Assembly (NCBI GenBank): GCA_964632355.1 | Contig: CAZWBW010000012.1 | Location: forward strand, 1-40,887 | Source: JALOAP01 sp964632355 | GTDB lineage: Bacteria; Chloroflexota; Dehalococcoidia; Tepidiformales; Tepidiformaceae | DNA length: 40,887 nt | Direction: 5' to 3' | In this document: one piece after another, positions 14,583 through 21,975 of the stretch | How positions within the stretch are numbered: the stretch's first letter is position 1 | How the letters are laid out: every line of letters begins with the position of its first letter | Notes under the pieces: generated by a model | Databases searched by the model: none | Told to the model about the DNA's origin: nothing | Seen by the model: the letters and a program-made list of their open reading frames with translations, nothing else | Translations under genes and position numbers: made by a program

Positions 14583-16439
14583 ATGTGTGGGATTGTTGGT
14601 TACGTCGGGAGCAGGCCCGCTGCCCCGATTCTTCTTCGTGCGCTCCAGGACCTCGAATACCGGGGATACGACTCAGCCGGGGTGGCTCTGCTATCGGACC
14701 GCGGTGAGGGCGAACCGCTCACCGTGACCAAGCGGCAGGGCAAGATTTCGAACCTGGAGGCGGCGCTCCGCGAGAACGGCGATTCGCAGGCGACTACGGG
14801 CATGGGGCATACGCGCTGGGCCACCCACGGCGCGCCGAGCGACACCAACGCGCATCCGCATACGTCGTGTTCGGGCGAGGTGTGCGTCATCCACAACGGA
14901 ATCGTCGAGAACTACGCCGAGCTCCGAACGCGGCTCCAGGCCAACGGGCACAAGTTCAACTCCGAGACCGACACGGAGACCATTGCCCACCTGATGGAAG
15001 AGGAGGTGCGTGGCGGCGCCTCACTTCTCGATGCGCTTCGGAAGACGGCGGAGCAGCTCGAGGGTTCGCAGGCAATCGTTGCGATGAGCCCATCGGAGCC
15101 CGGTGTGCTTGTCGCTGCCCGCATCGGCAACGCGGGGGGAGTGGTCATCGGGTACGCAGACGGGGAGATGCTGCTGGCAAGCGACCTCGCGGCGATCCTT
15201 CCACACACGCAGCGAGTTGCGTTTCTCGCAGACCGGCAGTTCGTGCGGGTCGACGAGAACGGTGCGCAGTACTTCGACAGCAACGGACAGCCCTTCGAAC
15301 CGGAGATTCGCCGGATCCCGATTGACCCGGTGTCGGCGCTGAAGGGCCAGTATCCGCACTTCATGCTCAAGGAGATCATGGAGCAGCCCGAGGCGCTATC
15401 GGACACCATCCGGAGCGTCGCGACGCTGCAGCCCGTGACATTGCGGCTGGATGCGCTGGGCGCCGTCGAACCGCGGCTGGCGCAGGTGCAGCGGGTTGTG
15501 CTCATCGGTATGGGCACCAGCCTCCACGCCGCGATGATCGGCCGCCGATATATCGAGGAGCTGGCGGGCATCCCGGCGGAGGTCGATAACGCGAGCGAAT
15601 TCCGGTACCGGAACCCAATCCTGGACGACAGCACGCTCGTCGTTTCCGTTAGCCAGTCAGGCGAAACGGTGGACGTGCTGGAGGCGATGGCGGTCGCGAA
15701 GGAGGCGGGCGCCATGCAGGTGACGGTCTGCAATACCGAAGGGGCGCAGACCACCCGCGTCGCGGACGGGACGGTGTACACCCGCGCTGGTCTCGAGCGC
15801 GGCGTTGCCAGCACGAAGTGCTTCACCACTGCGCTCGCCGCACTCTATGCGCTGGCGCTCAAGCTCGGGGTGGCCCGGGGACGGCTTACACAGAGCGATC
15901 TCGAATCGCACATCCAGGACCTCCTTCGTGTGCCCGATGCAGCGGCGCGAGTAATCGCCGATGACTCTGCGTACCGGGAGCTTGCGAACCGGCTGTACGA
16001 AGCCGGACACATCCTGTTCCTCGGCCGCGGGCTGGCGTATCCAGTCGCGATGGAAGGCGCCCTCAAGATGAAGGAGATCAGCTACATCCATGCTGAGGGG
16101 TATGCCGCCGGCGAGATGAAGCACGGCCCGATTGCGCTCATCGACCGGTCGTTCCCGACGGTGGCCGTGGCCACCCGGCACGCGCTGCGCCAGAAGATGA
16201 TTTCGAACATCGAGCAGGTCCAGGCTCGCGCCGGCGAGGTGGTCGCGGTGGTCACGGAGGGGGACAGCGAGGTTCCGGGCCTGGCGAACTACACCATCGA
16301 AGTCCCGGAAGTGGCGCCGCTGCTCGAGCCGATCGTGGCGACACTTCCCCTGCAGTTGCTCGCGTACCACGTGGCAGTTCGCCGCGGCTGTGACGTGGAC
16401 CAGCCGAGGAACCTGGCCAAGACCGTGACGGTGGAGTAG
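14583..16439 (+). CDS. glmS: Glutamine--fructose-6-phosphate aminotransferase (isomerizing)
   Basis: A 618-residue enzyme making glucosamine-6-phosphate from fructose-6-phosphate and glutamine, the entry step to UDP-GlcNAc and peptidoglycan. I chose the ATG at 14583 because removal of Met exposes Cys2 (MCGIVGYVG), the N-terminal nucleophile; the frame is open further left without family similarity. The glutaminase domain (to about 240) has LEYRGYDSAGVAL, GHTRWATHG and HNGIVENYAELR. Two SIS domains follow, with IGMGTSLHA, VSQSGETVDVLEA, LGRGLAYPVAMEGALKMKE and the C-terminal DQPRNLAKTVTVE. Expression should be controlled by the upstream ribozyme through product feedback. The sequence is intact and of normal length. 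Confidence 0.97.
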   Translation: MCGIVGYVGSRPAAPILLRALQDLEYRGYDSAGVALLSDRGEGEPLTVTKRQGKISNLEAALRENGDSQATTGMGHTRWATHGAPSDTNAHPHTSCSGEVCVIHNGIVENYAELRTRLQANGHKFNSETDTETIAHLMEEEVRGGASLLDALRKTAEQLEGSQAIVAMSPSEPGVLVAARIGNAGGVVIGYADGEMLLASDLAAILPHTQRVAFLADRQFVRVDENGAQYFDSNGQPFEPEIRRIPIDPVSALKGQYPHFMLKEIMEQPEALSDTIRSVATLQPVTLRLDALGAVEPRLAQVQRVVLIGMGTSLHAAMIGRRYIEELAGIPAEVDNASEFRYRNPILDDSTLVVSVSQSGETVDVLEAMAVAKEAGAMQVTVCNTEGAQTTRVADGTVYTRAGLERGVASTKCFTTALAALYALALKLGVARGRLTQSDLESHIQDLLRVPDAAARVIADDSAYRELANRLYEAGHILFLGRGLAYPVAMEGALKMKEISYIHAEGYAAGEMKHGPIALIDRSFPTVAVATRHALRQKMISNIEQVQARAGEVVAVVTEGDSEVPGLANYTIEVPEVAPLLEPIVATLPLQLLAYHVAVRRGCDVDQPRNLAKTVTVE

Positions 16440-16508
16440 CGAAGCTGGTGTGCGGAGGTTGCTGTTTTGACGTTTCTGCGATGTTCTGACAACACAAACC
16501 AAGTCAGC

Positions 16509-16539
16509 TTGGGAGCGTTAGGGCGCTAGGATATATAAT
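16509..16539 (+). promoter_or_regulatory. Candidate promoter of ppsA
   Basis: A perfect -10 TATAAT (16534-16539) with TTGGGA (16509-16514) 19 nt upstream, a slightly long spacer. It would give a leader of about 45 nt containing GGAGG before the ATG at 16590. Confidence 0.5.
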
Positions 16540-16589
16540 CTCTCGGGTATCAGCCGAACTTATGCAAGGCGATGGAGGCATAGACCGGA

Positions 16590-18878
16590 ATGATTAGCAT
16601 TAGCAAGTCGGTAGTATGGTTCGAAGAGGTAGGCCGTGAAGATCTCGCCCTCGTCGGTGGCAAAGGCGCCAACCTCGGAGAGTTGCTCCGGGCCTCCATC
16701 CCCGTCCCACCAGGCTTCGTCGTCACGGCTGATACATACTTCCAATTCATCCAAGAAAACGAACTTTCGTCCGTTATCAAGGCGGAGCTGGACGGGCTGG
16801 ACGTCCATGACTCGCGGGAGCTGAACGAGCGCGCTGCTCGGATTCGCCAGGCGATCATGGATGCGCCGATTCCGCCGGCCATCGCCGACGAGATCAAAGC
16901 GGCGTACAGGCAGCTCGGCGAGGGTCCGGTGGCGGTCCGGAGCTCGGCGACGGCGGAGGACCTCCCGGAAGCGAGCTTCGCCGGCCAGCAGAGCACGTAC
17001 CTGAACGTAGTAGGCGCGGACAACGTAGTGCGGGCTGTCCAGGCTTGTTGGGCCTCGCTCTTTGAAGGGCGGGCCATTTTTTATCGCCAGGAAGGCGGCT
17101 ACGACCACCTCTCGGTTGGGCTTGCGGTCCCGGTGCAGCGGATGGTGCAGTCCGAAAAGTCCGGCGTCATGTTCACCGTCGAACCGGTCACTTCGGACGC
17201 GAGCAAGATCACGATCGAAGCGGTCTACGGCCTGGGCGAAGGCATCGTCTCGGGCGAAATCTCCCCCGACCTGTACATCGTCGACAAGGAAACGCTCGAT
17301 ATCGTCAGCATTACGCCGGCGCCGCAGGACCGCATGATCGGCCGTGCGGCGGACTCCGACGGCGGGCACGAAGGCGCGAACGCGTGGCTGGAAGTCCCGG
17401 CCGAACTTCGCGAGAAGCAGAAGCTGACCGAAGCGGAAATCAAGCAACTGGCCGAGATCGGCCGCAATGTCGAAAAGCATTACGGCCGCCCGCAAGATAT
17501 CGAATGGGCCTATGAGAACGGTTCGTTCTATCTGGTCCAGGCACGGCCTGTGACGACCATGCGCGACCAGGCCGCCGGCGACGAGGACGAGGGCGAAGAG
17601 GAAACTGCACCGGTCCTGGCGTCGGGTCAGCCGGCCAGCCCGGGCGTCGGTGTGGGCCGCGTCCGCGTAGTTCACGACCCGTCGGAGATCGACATCGTCA
17701 AGGAAGGCGACATCCTCGTCGCCGAGATGACGACCCCGGACTTCGTGCCGGCCATGAAGCGGGCGTCGGCCATTGTGACGGAGCGCGGCGGCCGGACCTG
17801 CCATGCGGCAATCGTGAGCCGCGAGCTCGGCATCCCCTGCGTCGTTGGCGTCTCGGGCGCGACGAAGCTCGACGTCGACCGCGAGGTGACGGTCGACGGC
17901 TCCCGGGGCGTGATCTACGACGGCCGTGCGGAAGCGCGGCTGGCGTGGGCAGAGCGCCAGAAGGAGCGCTACGCCCGCGCTGCTTCGCTCAAGACCAACA
18001 CGAAGCTGTACGTGAACCTGGCCGAGCCGGAACTGGCCGACCGGGTGGCGCAGCGGAACGTGGACGGCGTCGGCCTCCTGCGCGCGGAGTTCATCGTGGC
18101 GCAGATCGGCACGCACCCGCGGCAGTTCATCGAGGAAGGCCGGCCCGAGGAGTACACGCGGCAGCTCGCAGCGGGGATCGCCGAATTCTGCCGGGCGTTC
18201 GCACCGCGGCCCGTGGTGTACCGCCTGACCGACTTCAAGACAAACGAGTACGCGAACCTGAAGGGCGGCGACCGGTTCGAGCCCACCGAAGAGAACCCGA
18301 TGATCGGGTTCCGCGGCGCCAGCCGGTACATCAAGGAGCCCGACGTGTTCCGCCTCGAGGTGGAGGCGATCAAGCAGGTTCGTCAGGAGTTCACGAACCT
18401 CTACGTGATGGTCCCGTTCGTGCGCACGCCGGACGAACTGAAGCGGGTAAAGGAACTGCTCGCCGAGCAGGGCGTCGTGCAGAACGACGAATTCAAGCTG
18501 TGGATGATGGTCGAGGTGCCCTCGAACGTCATCCTGCTCGACAAGTTCATCGACGTTGGCATCGACGGCATCTCTATCGGCTCGAACGACCTCACGCAGC
18601 TGGTGCTCGGCATCGACCGCGACAGCGAGATGCTCGCCGACACCTTCGACGAGCGGAACGAGGCGGTGATGGCTGCCATCGAAACGGCGGTAAAGACCGC
18701 GCGGCGGCGTGGCCTCACGGTGAGCATCTGCGGGCAGGCGCCGAGCGTTTATCCTGAAGTGACCGAAAAGCTCGTCGAATGGGGCGCAACCTCGGTGAGC
18801 GTCAGCCCCGACATGATCGACCAGACCCGCGAGATCATTGCCAACGCCGAGGCGAAGGCGGGGCAAAAGGCGGAGTAA
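16590..18878 (+). CDS. ppsA: Phosphoenolpyruvate synthase (pyruvate, water dikinase)
   Basis: A 762-residue enzyme that turns pyruvate and ATP into PEP, AMP and phosphate, used for gluconeogenesis. The N-terminal ATP-grasp domain has VGGKGANLGELL, VAVRSSATAEDLPEASFAGQ and the EWAYENGSFYLVQARPVT end. The swivelling domain carries the phosphorylated His405 in GGRTCHAAIVSRELGIP. The C-terminal PEP-binding TIM barrel has VGLLRAEF, YRLTDFKTNEY, GFRGASRY, SIGSNDLTQLVLGIDRD and SICGQAPS with the catalytic Cys. An acidic linker DEDEGEEE (about 331-338) separates the first two domains. The length is slightly under E. coli PpsA (792). A GGAGG lies 11 nt before the start. The last codons overlap the only canonical start of the next gene. 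Confidence 0.96.
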   Translation: MISISKSVVWFEEVGREDLALVGGKGANLGELLRASIPVPPGFVVTADTYFQFIQENELSSVIKAELDGLDVHDSRELNERAARIRQAIMDAPIPPAIADEIKAAYRQLGEGPVAVRSSATAEDLPEASFAGQQSTYLNVVGADNVVRAVQACWASLFEGRAIFYRQEGGYDHLSVGLAVPVQRMVQSEKSGVMFTVEPVTSDASKITIEAVYGLGEGIVSGEISPDLYIVDKETLDIVSITPAPQDRMIGRAADSDGGHEGANAWLEVPAELREKQKLTEAEIKQLAEIGRNVEKHYGRPQDIEWAYENGSFYLVQARPVTTMRDQAAGDEDEGEEETAPVLASGQPASPGVGVGRVRVVHDPSEIDIVKEGDILVAEMTTPDFVPAMKRASAIVTERGGRTCHAAIVSRELGIPCVVGVSGATKLDVDREVTVDGSRGVIYDGRAEARLAWAERQKERYARAASLKTNTKLYVNLAEPELADRVAQRNVDGVGLLRAEFIVAQIGTHPRQFIEEGRPEEYTRQLAAGIAEFCRAFAPRPVVYRLTDFKTNEYANLKGGDRFEPTEENPMIGFRGASRYIKEPDVFRLEVEAIKQVRQEFTNLYVMVPFVRTPDELKRVKELLAEQGVVQNDEFKLWMMVEVPSNVILLDKFIDVGIDGISIGSNDLTQLVLGIDRDSEMLADTFDERNEAVMAAIETAVKTARRRGLTVSICGQAPSVYPEVTEKLVEWGATSVSVSPDMIDQTREIIANAEAKAGQKAE

Positions 18879-19281
18879 CGTCACGAAGCCGAAAATCAGT
18901 CTGATAACCCTGGGCGTGGCCGACCTTGGCCGCGCCCTTCGTTTCTACCGCGATGGCCTGGGCCTGCCGGTCCACCTGGAGACGCCCGAGGTCGTGTTCT
19001 TCTCGCTCGAAGGGACCTGGCTCGCGCTCTGGTCCCGGGATGCGCTCGTCGCGGACGCCGGCATCCCGGATACTGGCGGCGGTTTCGGCGGGTTCAGCCT
19101 CGGGCACAACGTGCCCTCGAAGGCGGAGGTCGACGAGGTCCTGCGGCTGGCGGTCGAGGCCGGCGGAACGCTCGTGAAGCCGGCGCAGGACACCGCATGG
19201 GGCGGGTATGCCGGCTACTTCACGGACCCGGACGGATTCCTTTGGGAAGTAGTCTGGAACCCGGACATCGATCTCACCTGA
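18838..19281 (+). CDS. VOC-superfamily (glyoxalase/bleomycin-resistance-like) protein, start uncertain
   Basis: A small VOC-fold protein. From KPKISLITLGVADLGRALRFYRDGLGL it follows the betaalphabetabetabeta repeat with GGTLVKPAQDTAWGGYAGYFTDPDGFLWEVVWN in the second half, the usual metal-side E near the C-terminus. Likely roles are a lyase, dioxygenase-like enzyme or binding protein; the substrate is unknown. The only canonical start in frame is TTG 18838, inside the end of ppsA, giving an Arg-rich prefix unlike the family. A better-placed start would be 18883-18885, which reads ACG followed by AAG CCG AAA, 7 nt after a GGAG at the ppsA stop. So either ACG is used, or an ATG was lost or misread. 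It is translationally close-coupled to ppsA. Confidence 0.78.
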   Translation: MPTPRRRRGKRRSNVTKPKISLITLGVADLGRALRFYRDGLGLPVHLETPEVVFFSLEGTWLALWSRDALVADAGIPDTGGGFGGFSLGHNVPSKAEVDEVLRLAVEAGGTLVKPAQDTAWGGYAGYFTDPDGFLWEVVWNPDIDLT

Positions 19282-19313
19282 CCGCGGCGCAGGCCTCGAG
19301 GGCGGAGCGGCGC

Positions 19314-19319
19314 TAGAAT
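19314..19319 (+). promoter_or_regulatory. -10 box of a probable leaderless dgt transcript
   Basis: TAGAAT ends 7 nt before the ATG at 19327. No Shine-Dalgarno fits in the gap and no strong -35 is seen. Same arrangement as at dnaG. Confidence 0.5.
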
Positions 19320-19326
19320 CCGCGAC

Positions 19327-20388
19327 ATGGACCTGTCGTGTGTGCGGCTTCGACTGGAAGCGAACGAGGAGCGCCTGAGCCCGTTCGCTGCGAAGACTTC
19401 GACGAGCAAAGGGCGGAAGGTCCCGGAGGAGCCTTCGCCGCTGCGTACCGAGTATCAGCGCGATCGCGACCGGATTGTGCACACGAAGGCGTTTCGGCGC
19501 CTGAAGCACAAGACGCAGGTGTTCATCGCGCCAGCGCTGGACCACTACGTGACGCGGCTGACGCACACGATCGAGGTCTCGCAAGTCGCGCGCACGATCG
19601 CGCGAGCGCTGAACCTGAATGAGGACCTGGCCGAGGCAGCTGCGCTCGGGCACGACATCGGCCACGGGCCCTTCGGGCACGCCGGCGAGGAGGCGCTGGC
19701 GGAGTGCCTGCCCGAAGGATTTCGCCACAACTACCAGTCGGTGCGGGTGCTCGACCGGCTGGAGCGGCGCGGACAGGGCCTGAACCTCACGTACGAGGTG
19801 CTCGACGCCATCGAAAAGTCGAGCAAGGCCCGGGAGGATATTTTCGCCGAGGGCTGGGGCGTTCCGGTCACGCTGGAGGGCCAGGTCGTGAAGGTTGCCG
19901 ACGCCATCGCGTACCTCAACCACGACATCCTCGACGCCATTCGCGCGGGCATCATCAGCGAGGACGACCTGCCGGACGCCACGCAACGCGAGCTCGGCCG
20001 TTCGCACAGCGAGCGGCTGAACACGCTCATCTCGGACATCGTCGAAGCGAGCTGGGCCGCGACCGGAGAGAGGGATTCGAAGGAACCGCCCACGATCACG
20101 TTTAGCCCGCGGATTACGGCCGTTGCGAACGAGCTGCGGGAGTTCATGTTCCAGCGCGTGTACCTGTACGACTCCACGCGGCAGGAGGCCGAGCGGGGCA
20201 AGCGGGTGGTGAAGTTCCTGTTCGACCACTTCGTGAAACACCCGGAGGGAATCTCGCCGGACTACACCCTTCCGGATGACCCGGTGGAACGCCGGGCAGC
20301 CGACTTCGTGAGCGGAATGACAGACCGGTATGCGCTACGACTGGCCCGGGAGTTGGGCTGTCCGGAAGCTGCGGACTGGGTTACGTAA
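19327..20388 (+). CDS. dgt: Deoxyguanosinetriphosphate triphosphohydrolase-like HD protein
   Basis: A 353-residue HD-domain dNTPase that splits dGTP (or other dNTPs) into deoxynucleoside and triphosphate. Signature: RTEYQRDRDRIVHTKAFRRLKHKTQVF, then metal ligands H80 (RLTHTIEVSQ), H109-D110 (GHDIGHGPFGHAGE) and D192 (VVKVADAIAYLNHD). The C-terminal part has EAERGKRVVKFLFDHF. The length matches the type-2 dGTPase-like subfamily, shorter than E. coli Dgt (505). In many bacteria this gene sits beside dnaG and rpoD; here one gene separates it from dnaG. It appears to be expressed from a leaderless promoter. Confidence 0.93.
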   Translation: MDLSCVRLRLEANEERLSPFAAKTSTSKGRKVPEEPSPLRTEYQRDRDRIVHTKAFRRLKHKTQVFIAPALDHYVTRLTHTIEVSQVARTIARALNLNEDLAEAAALGHDIGHGPFGHAGEEALAECLPEGFRHNYQSVRVLDRLERRGQGLNLTYEVLDAIEKSSKAREDIFAEGWGVPVTLEGQVVKVADAIAYLNHDILDAIRAGIISEDDLPDATQRELGRSHSERLNTLISDIVEASWAATGERDSKEPPTITFSPRITAVANELREFMFQRVYLYDSTRQEAERGKRVVKFLFDHFVKHPEGISPDYTLPDDPVERRAADFVSGMTDRYALRLARELGCPEAADWVT

Positions 20389-20418
20389 ACTAACCTGAAT
20401 ACCCGGAAAACTCGTTTC

Positions 20419-20447
20419 TTGGCGGTTACTGTGCATGGGGTGATAAT
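20419..20447 (+). promoter_or_regulatory. Candidate promoter for the SH3/CARDB protein
   Basis: TTGGCG (20419-20424), 17-nt spacer, GATAAT (20442-20447) preceded by TG-rich sequence. Transcription would start about 20 nt before the ATG at 20474. Confidence 0.5.
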
Positions 20448-20473
20448 CGGGGCGGTGGCGAAGGCCGCGTGCT

Positions 20474-21865
20474 ATGAGTGATCGCTATGGGTCCTACCCG
20501 CCAGACGAGCCGATAATCGGCGGTCCCACCCCTCCTCCACCCCCTCCGGGCGCAGGAAGCGCCGTGGGCTATGAGCCTGTCGTCGGTGATCCGGCCGATT
20601 ACGACGAGGAGGCCGCGGAGTGGGACGACGAGGCGTACGACGATGAGGCGTACGCCGACGACTACGACGAATACGAATACGCGGACGACGAGTACTACGA
20701 CGAGTACGACGACTACTACATCGACGACGAGCCCGCGACCCGCCAGCCGCTTTTCTATGTGTTCATCGCCGCTGCGGTGCTTGTTGGGGTCGCGGCCATC
20801 TTCCTGTTGTTCGCGTTCGTTCGCGGCGGCAACGGCGACGCCGGGCCGACGACGGACTTCCGGGTCTCGATCGAATCGCCGCGCAACGGCGACCGGATCG
20901 AGGTAGGCGCCGAAGCGGTCATCACGGTGTCCGCCGCGGCGACCGAGGAGATCGCCCGGTTCGAGTTATTCGTCGATGGCGAGGCGGTCACAGGTGTTGA
21001 TGCCACTCCGCCGGCCACCGGCGACATCTATCACGCGACCATGAAGACCGTGTTCAACGAGAAAGGCGAGCATGAGCTGTGGGTGCGCGTCATCTCGGTC
21101 TCCGGCGCTTCGAAGGATAGTGACAAGGTTCGCGTGGTCGTGGTCGAAGACATCGGCGACCGGCCGGTCCGCATCAAGGGCCGGGTGCTCGCTTCGGTCA
21201 CGATGCGAACGGGACCGGGTGACGACTACGAAAGCGCGGGTACGCTCCAGCCAGGCCGCGAGGTCGACGTCATCGGCCGGACGCGAAACGGCGAGTGGTT
21301 GCTCATCGACGTTGGCGGCGGGAACTGGGTGCCGCGGAGCGCGATCGAGCTGCTCGACAGCATCGAGCTCGTGCCCATTCGGGAGCCCACGCCGACGCCG
21401 GTGCCCACACCGACGCCCGAACCTTCGCCGACGCCGACGCCGGAGCCGCAGCTGCCGGACTTTGCGCCGACCGACGCGTTCCTGGTTGGGAACAACCTCT
21501 TGCGGGTGACGATCGCGAACCGGAGCAGCGCCTCGTACGAAGGCGTCCTGGTGGTGTCGGCGACAGGTGTCGGTGCTGACCCGCCGAGCATTGCGGTCAA
21601 CGTGTCGCTGCCCGGCCACAGCAGCATTACCGTCGACTTCACTCTCAGCCCGGGTATCACTGAGGAGACCACGGTCAACGTGAAGGTGGACCCCGACAAC
21701 GCCATCGAGGAGACGGTCGAGGACAACAACAGCGTGACGTTCGTCCTTCAGCCGCCGGCGGATCAGCCGACACCGACCCCGACCGATGAGCCGGACGACG
21801 AGACGCCGACTCCTACGGAGGAGGCGCTTGCGCCGGGTCTCGAGCCGCGGCGCCGGGCGGCGTAG
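20474..21865 (+). CDS. Membrane-anchored protein with acidic Tyr-rich tail, SH3 and CARDB domains
   Basis: A 463-residue protein of unknown role. Its parts: a Pro-rich start (PTPPPPPPG at 18-26); a very acidic Asp/Glu/Tyr tract at about 41-86; one membrane helix (about 92-116); an Ig-like domain (FRVSIESPRNGDRIEVGAEAVITVSA); a bacterial SH3-type domain (about 229-290, with VTMRTGPGDDYESAGTLQ and GEWLLID); a PT/PTPEP linker (about 304-325); a CARDB-like adhesion domain (about 327-425, with DPDNAIEETVEDNNSVTF); and a second PTP linker. The acidic tail would face the cytoplasm and the rest the cell surface. SH3 and CARDB domains bind cell-wall peptide or other proteins, so a cell-envelope role is likely. 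It lies between dgt and dnaG, with its own promoter and terminator. Confidence 0.85.
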   Translation: MSDRYGSYPPDEPIIGGPTPPPPPPGAGSAVGYEPVVGDPADYDEEAAEWDDEAYDDEAYADDYDEYEYADDEYYDEYDDYYIDDEPATRQPLFYVFIAAAVLVGVAAIFLLFAFVRGGNGDAGPTTDFRVSIESPRNGDRIEVGAEAVITVSAAATEEIARFELFVDGEAVTGVDATPPATGDIYHATMKTVFNEKGEHELWVRVISVSGASKDSDKVRVVVVEDIGDRPVRIKGRVLASVTMRTGPGDDYESAGTLQPGREVDVIGRTRNGEWLLIDVGGGNWVPRSAIELLDSIELVPIREPTPTPVPTPTPEPSPTPTPEPQLPDFAPTDAFLVGNNLLRVTIANRSSASYEGVLVVSATGVGADPPSIAVNVSLPGHSSITVDFTLSPGITEETTVNVKVDPDNAIEETVEDNNSVTFVLQPPADQPTPTPTDEPDDETPTPTEEALAPGLEPRRRAA

Positions 21866-21918
21866 GAGGTCGCCAGGCGCCCGGGCGCGACGATAAGAGG
21901 GCGGCAACCTAAAGAAAC

Positions 21919-21943
21919 GCCCGCCGGTGACACGCCGGCGGGC
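21919..21943. terminator. Strong hairpin between the SH3/CARDB gene and dnaG
   Basis: GCCCGCCGG (21919-21927) pairs fully with CCGGCGGGC (21935-21943) around a 7-nt loop. No T-run on the plus side; on the minus side it is followed by GTTTCTTT. It lies 54 nt after the stop at 21865. Confidence 0.55.
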
Positions 21944-21962
21944 TGTTCGCATCCGGGCTACC

Positions 21963-21968
21963 TACAAT
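21963..21968 (+). promoter_or_regulatory. -10 box of a probable leaderless dnaG transcript
   Basis: TACAAT ends 7 nt before the ATG at 21976. The intervening CGAGGCG contains GAGG but at only 2 nt spacing, too close to serve as a Shine-Dalgarno. The hairpin 21919-21943 lies directly upstream. Confidence 0.5.
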
Positions 21969-21975
21969 CGAGGCG

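Noticed and set aside
16560..18884. Long minus-strand frame opposite ppsA
   Set aside because: Same antisense effect. Composition is Arg/Asp/Leu/Val-skewed with no motif, while the plus strand encodes an intact PEP synthase.
20602..20736. Tandem repeat or CRISPR-like array in the GAC/GAG/TAC-rich stretch
   Set aside because: There are no regular repeat units or spacers. It is a coding low-complexity acidic tract within one open frame.
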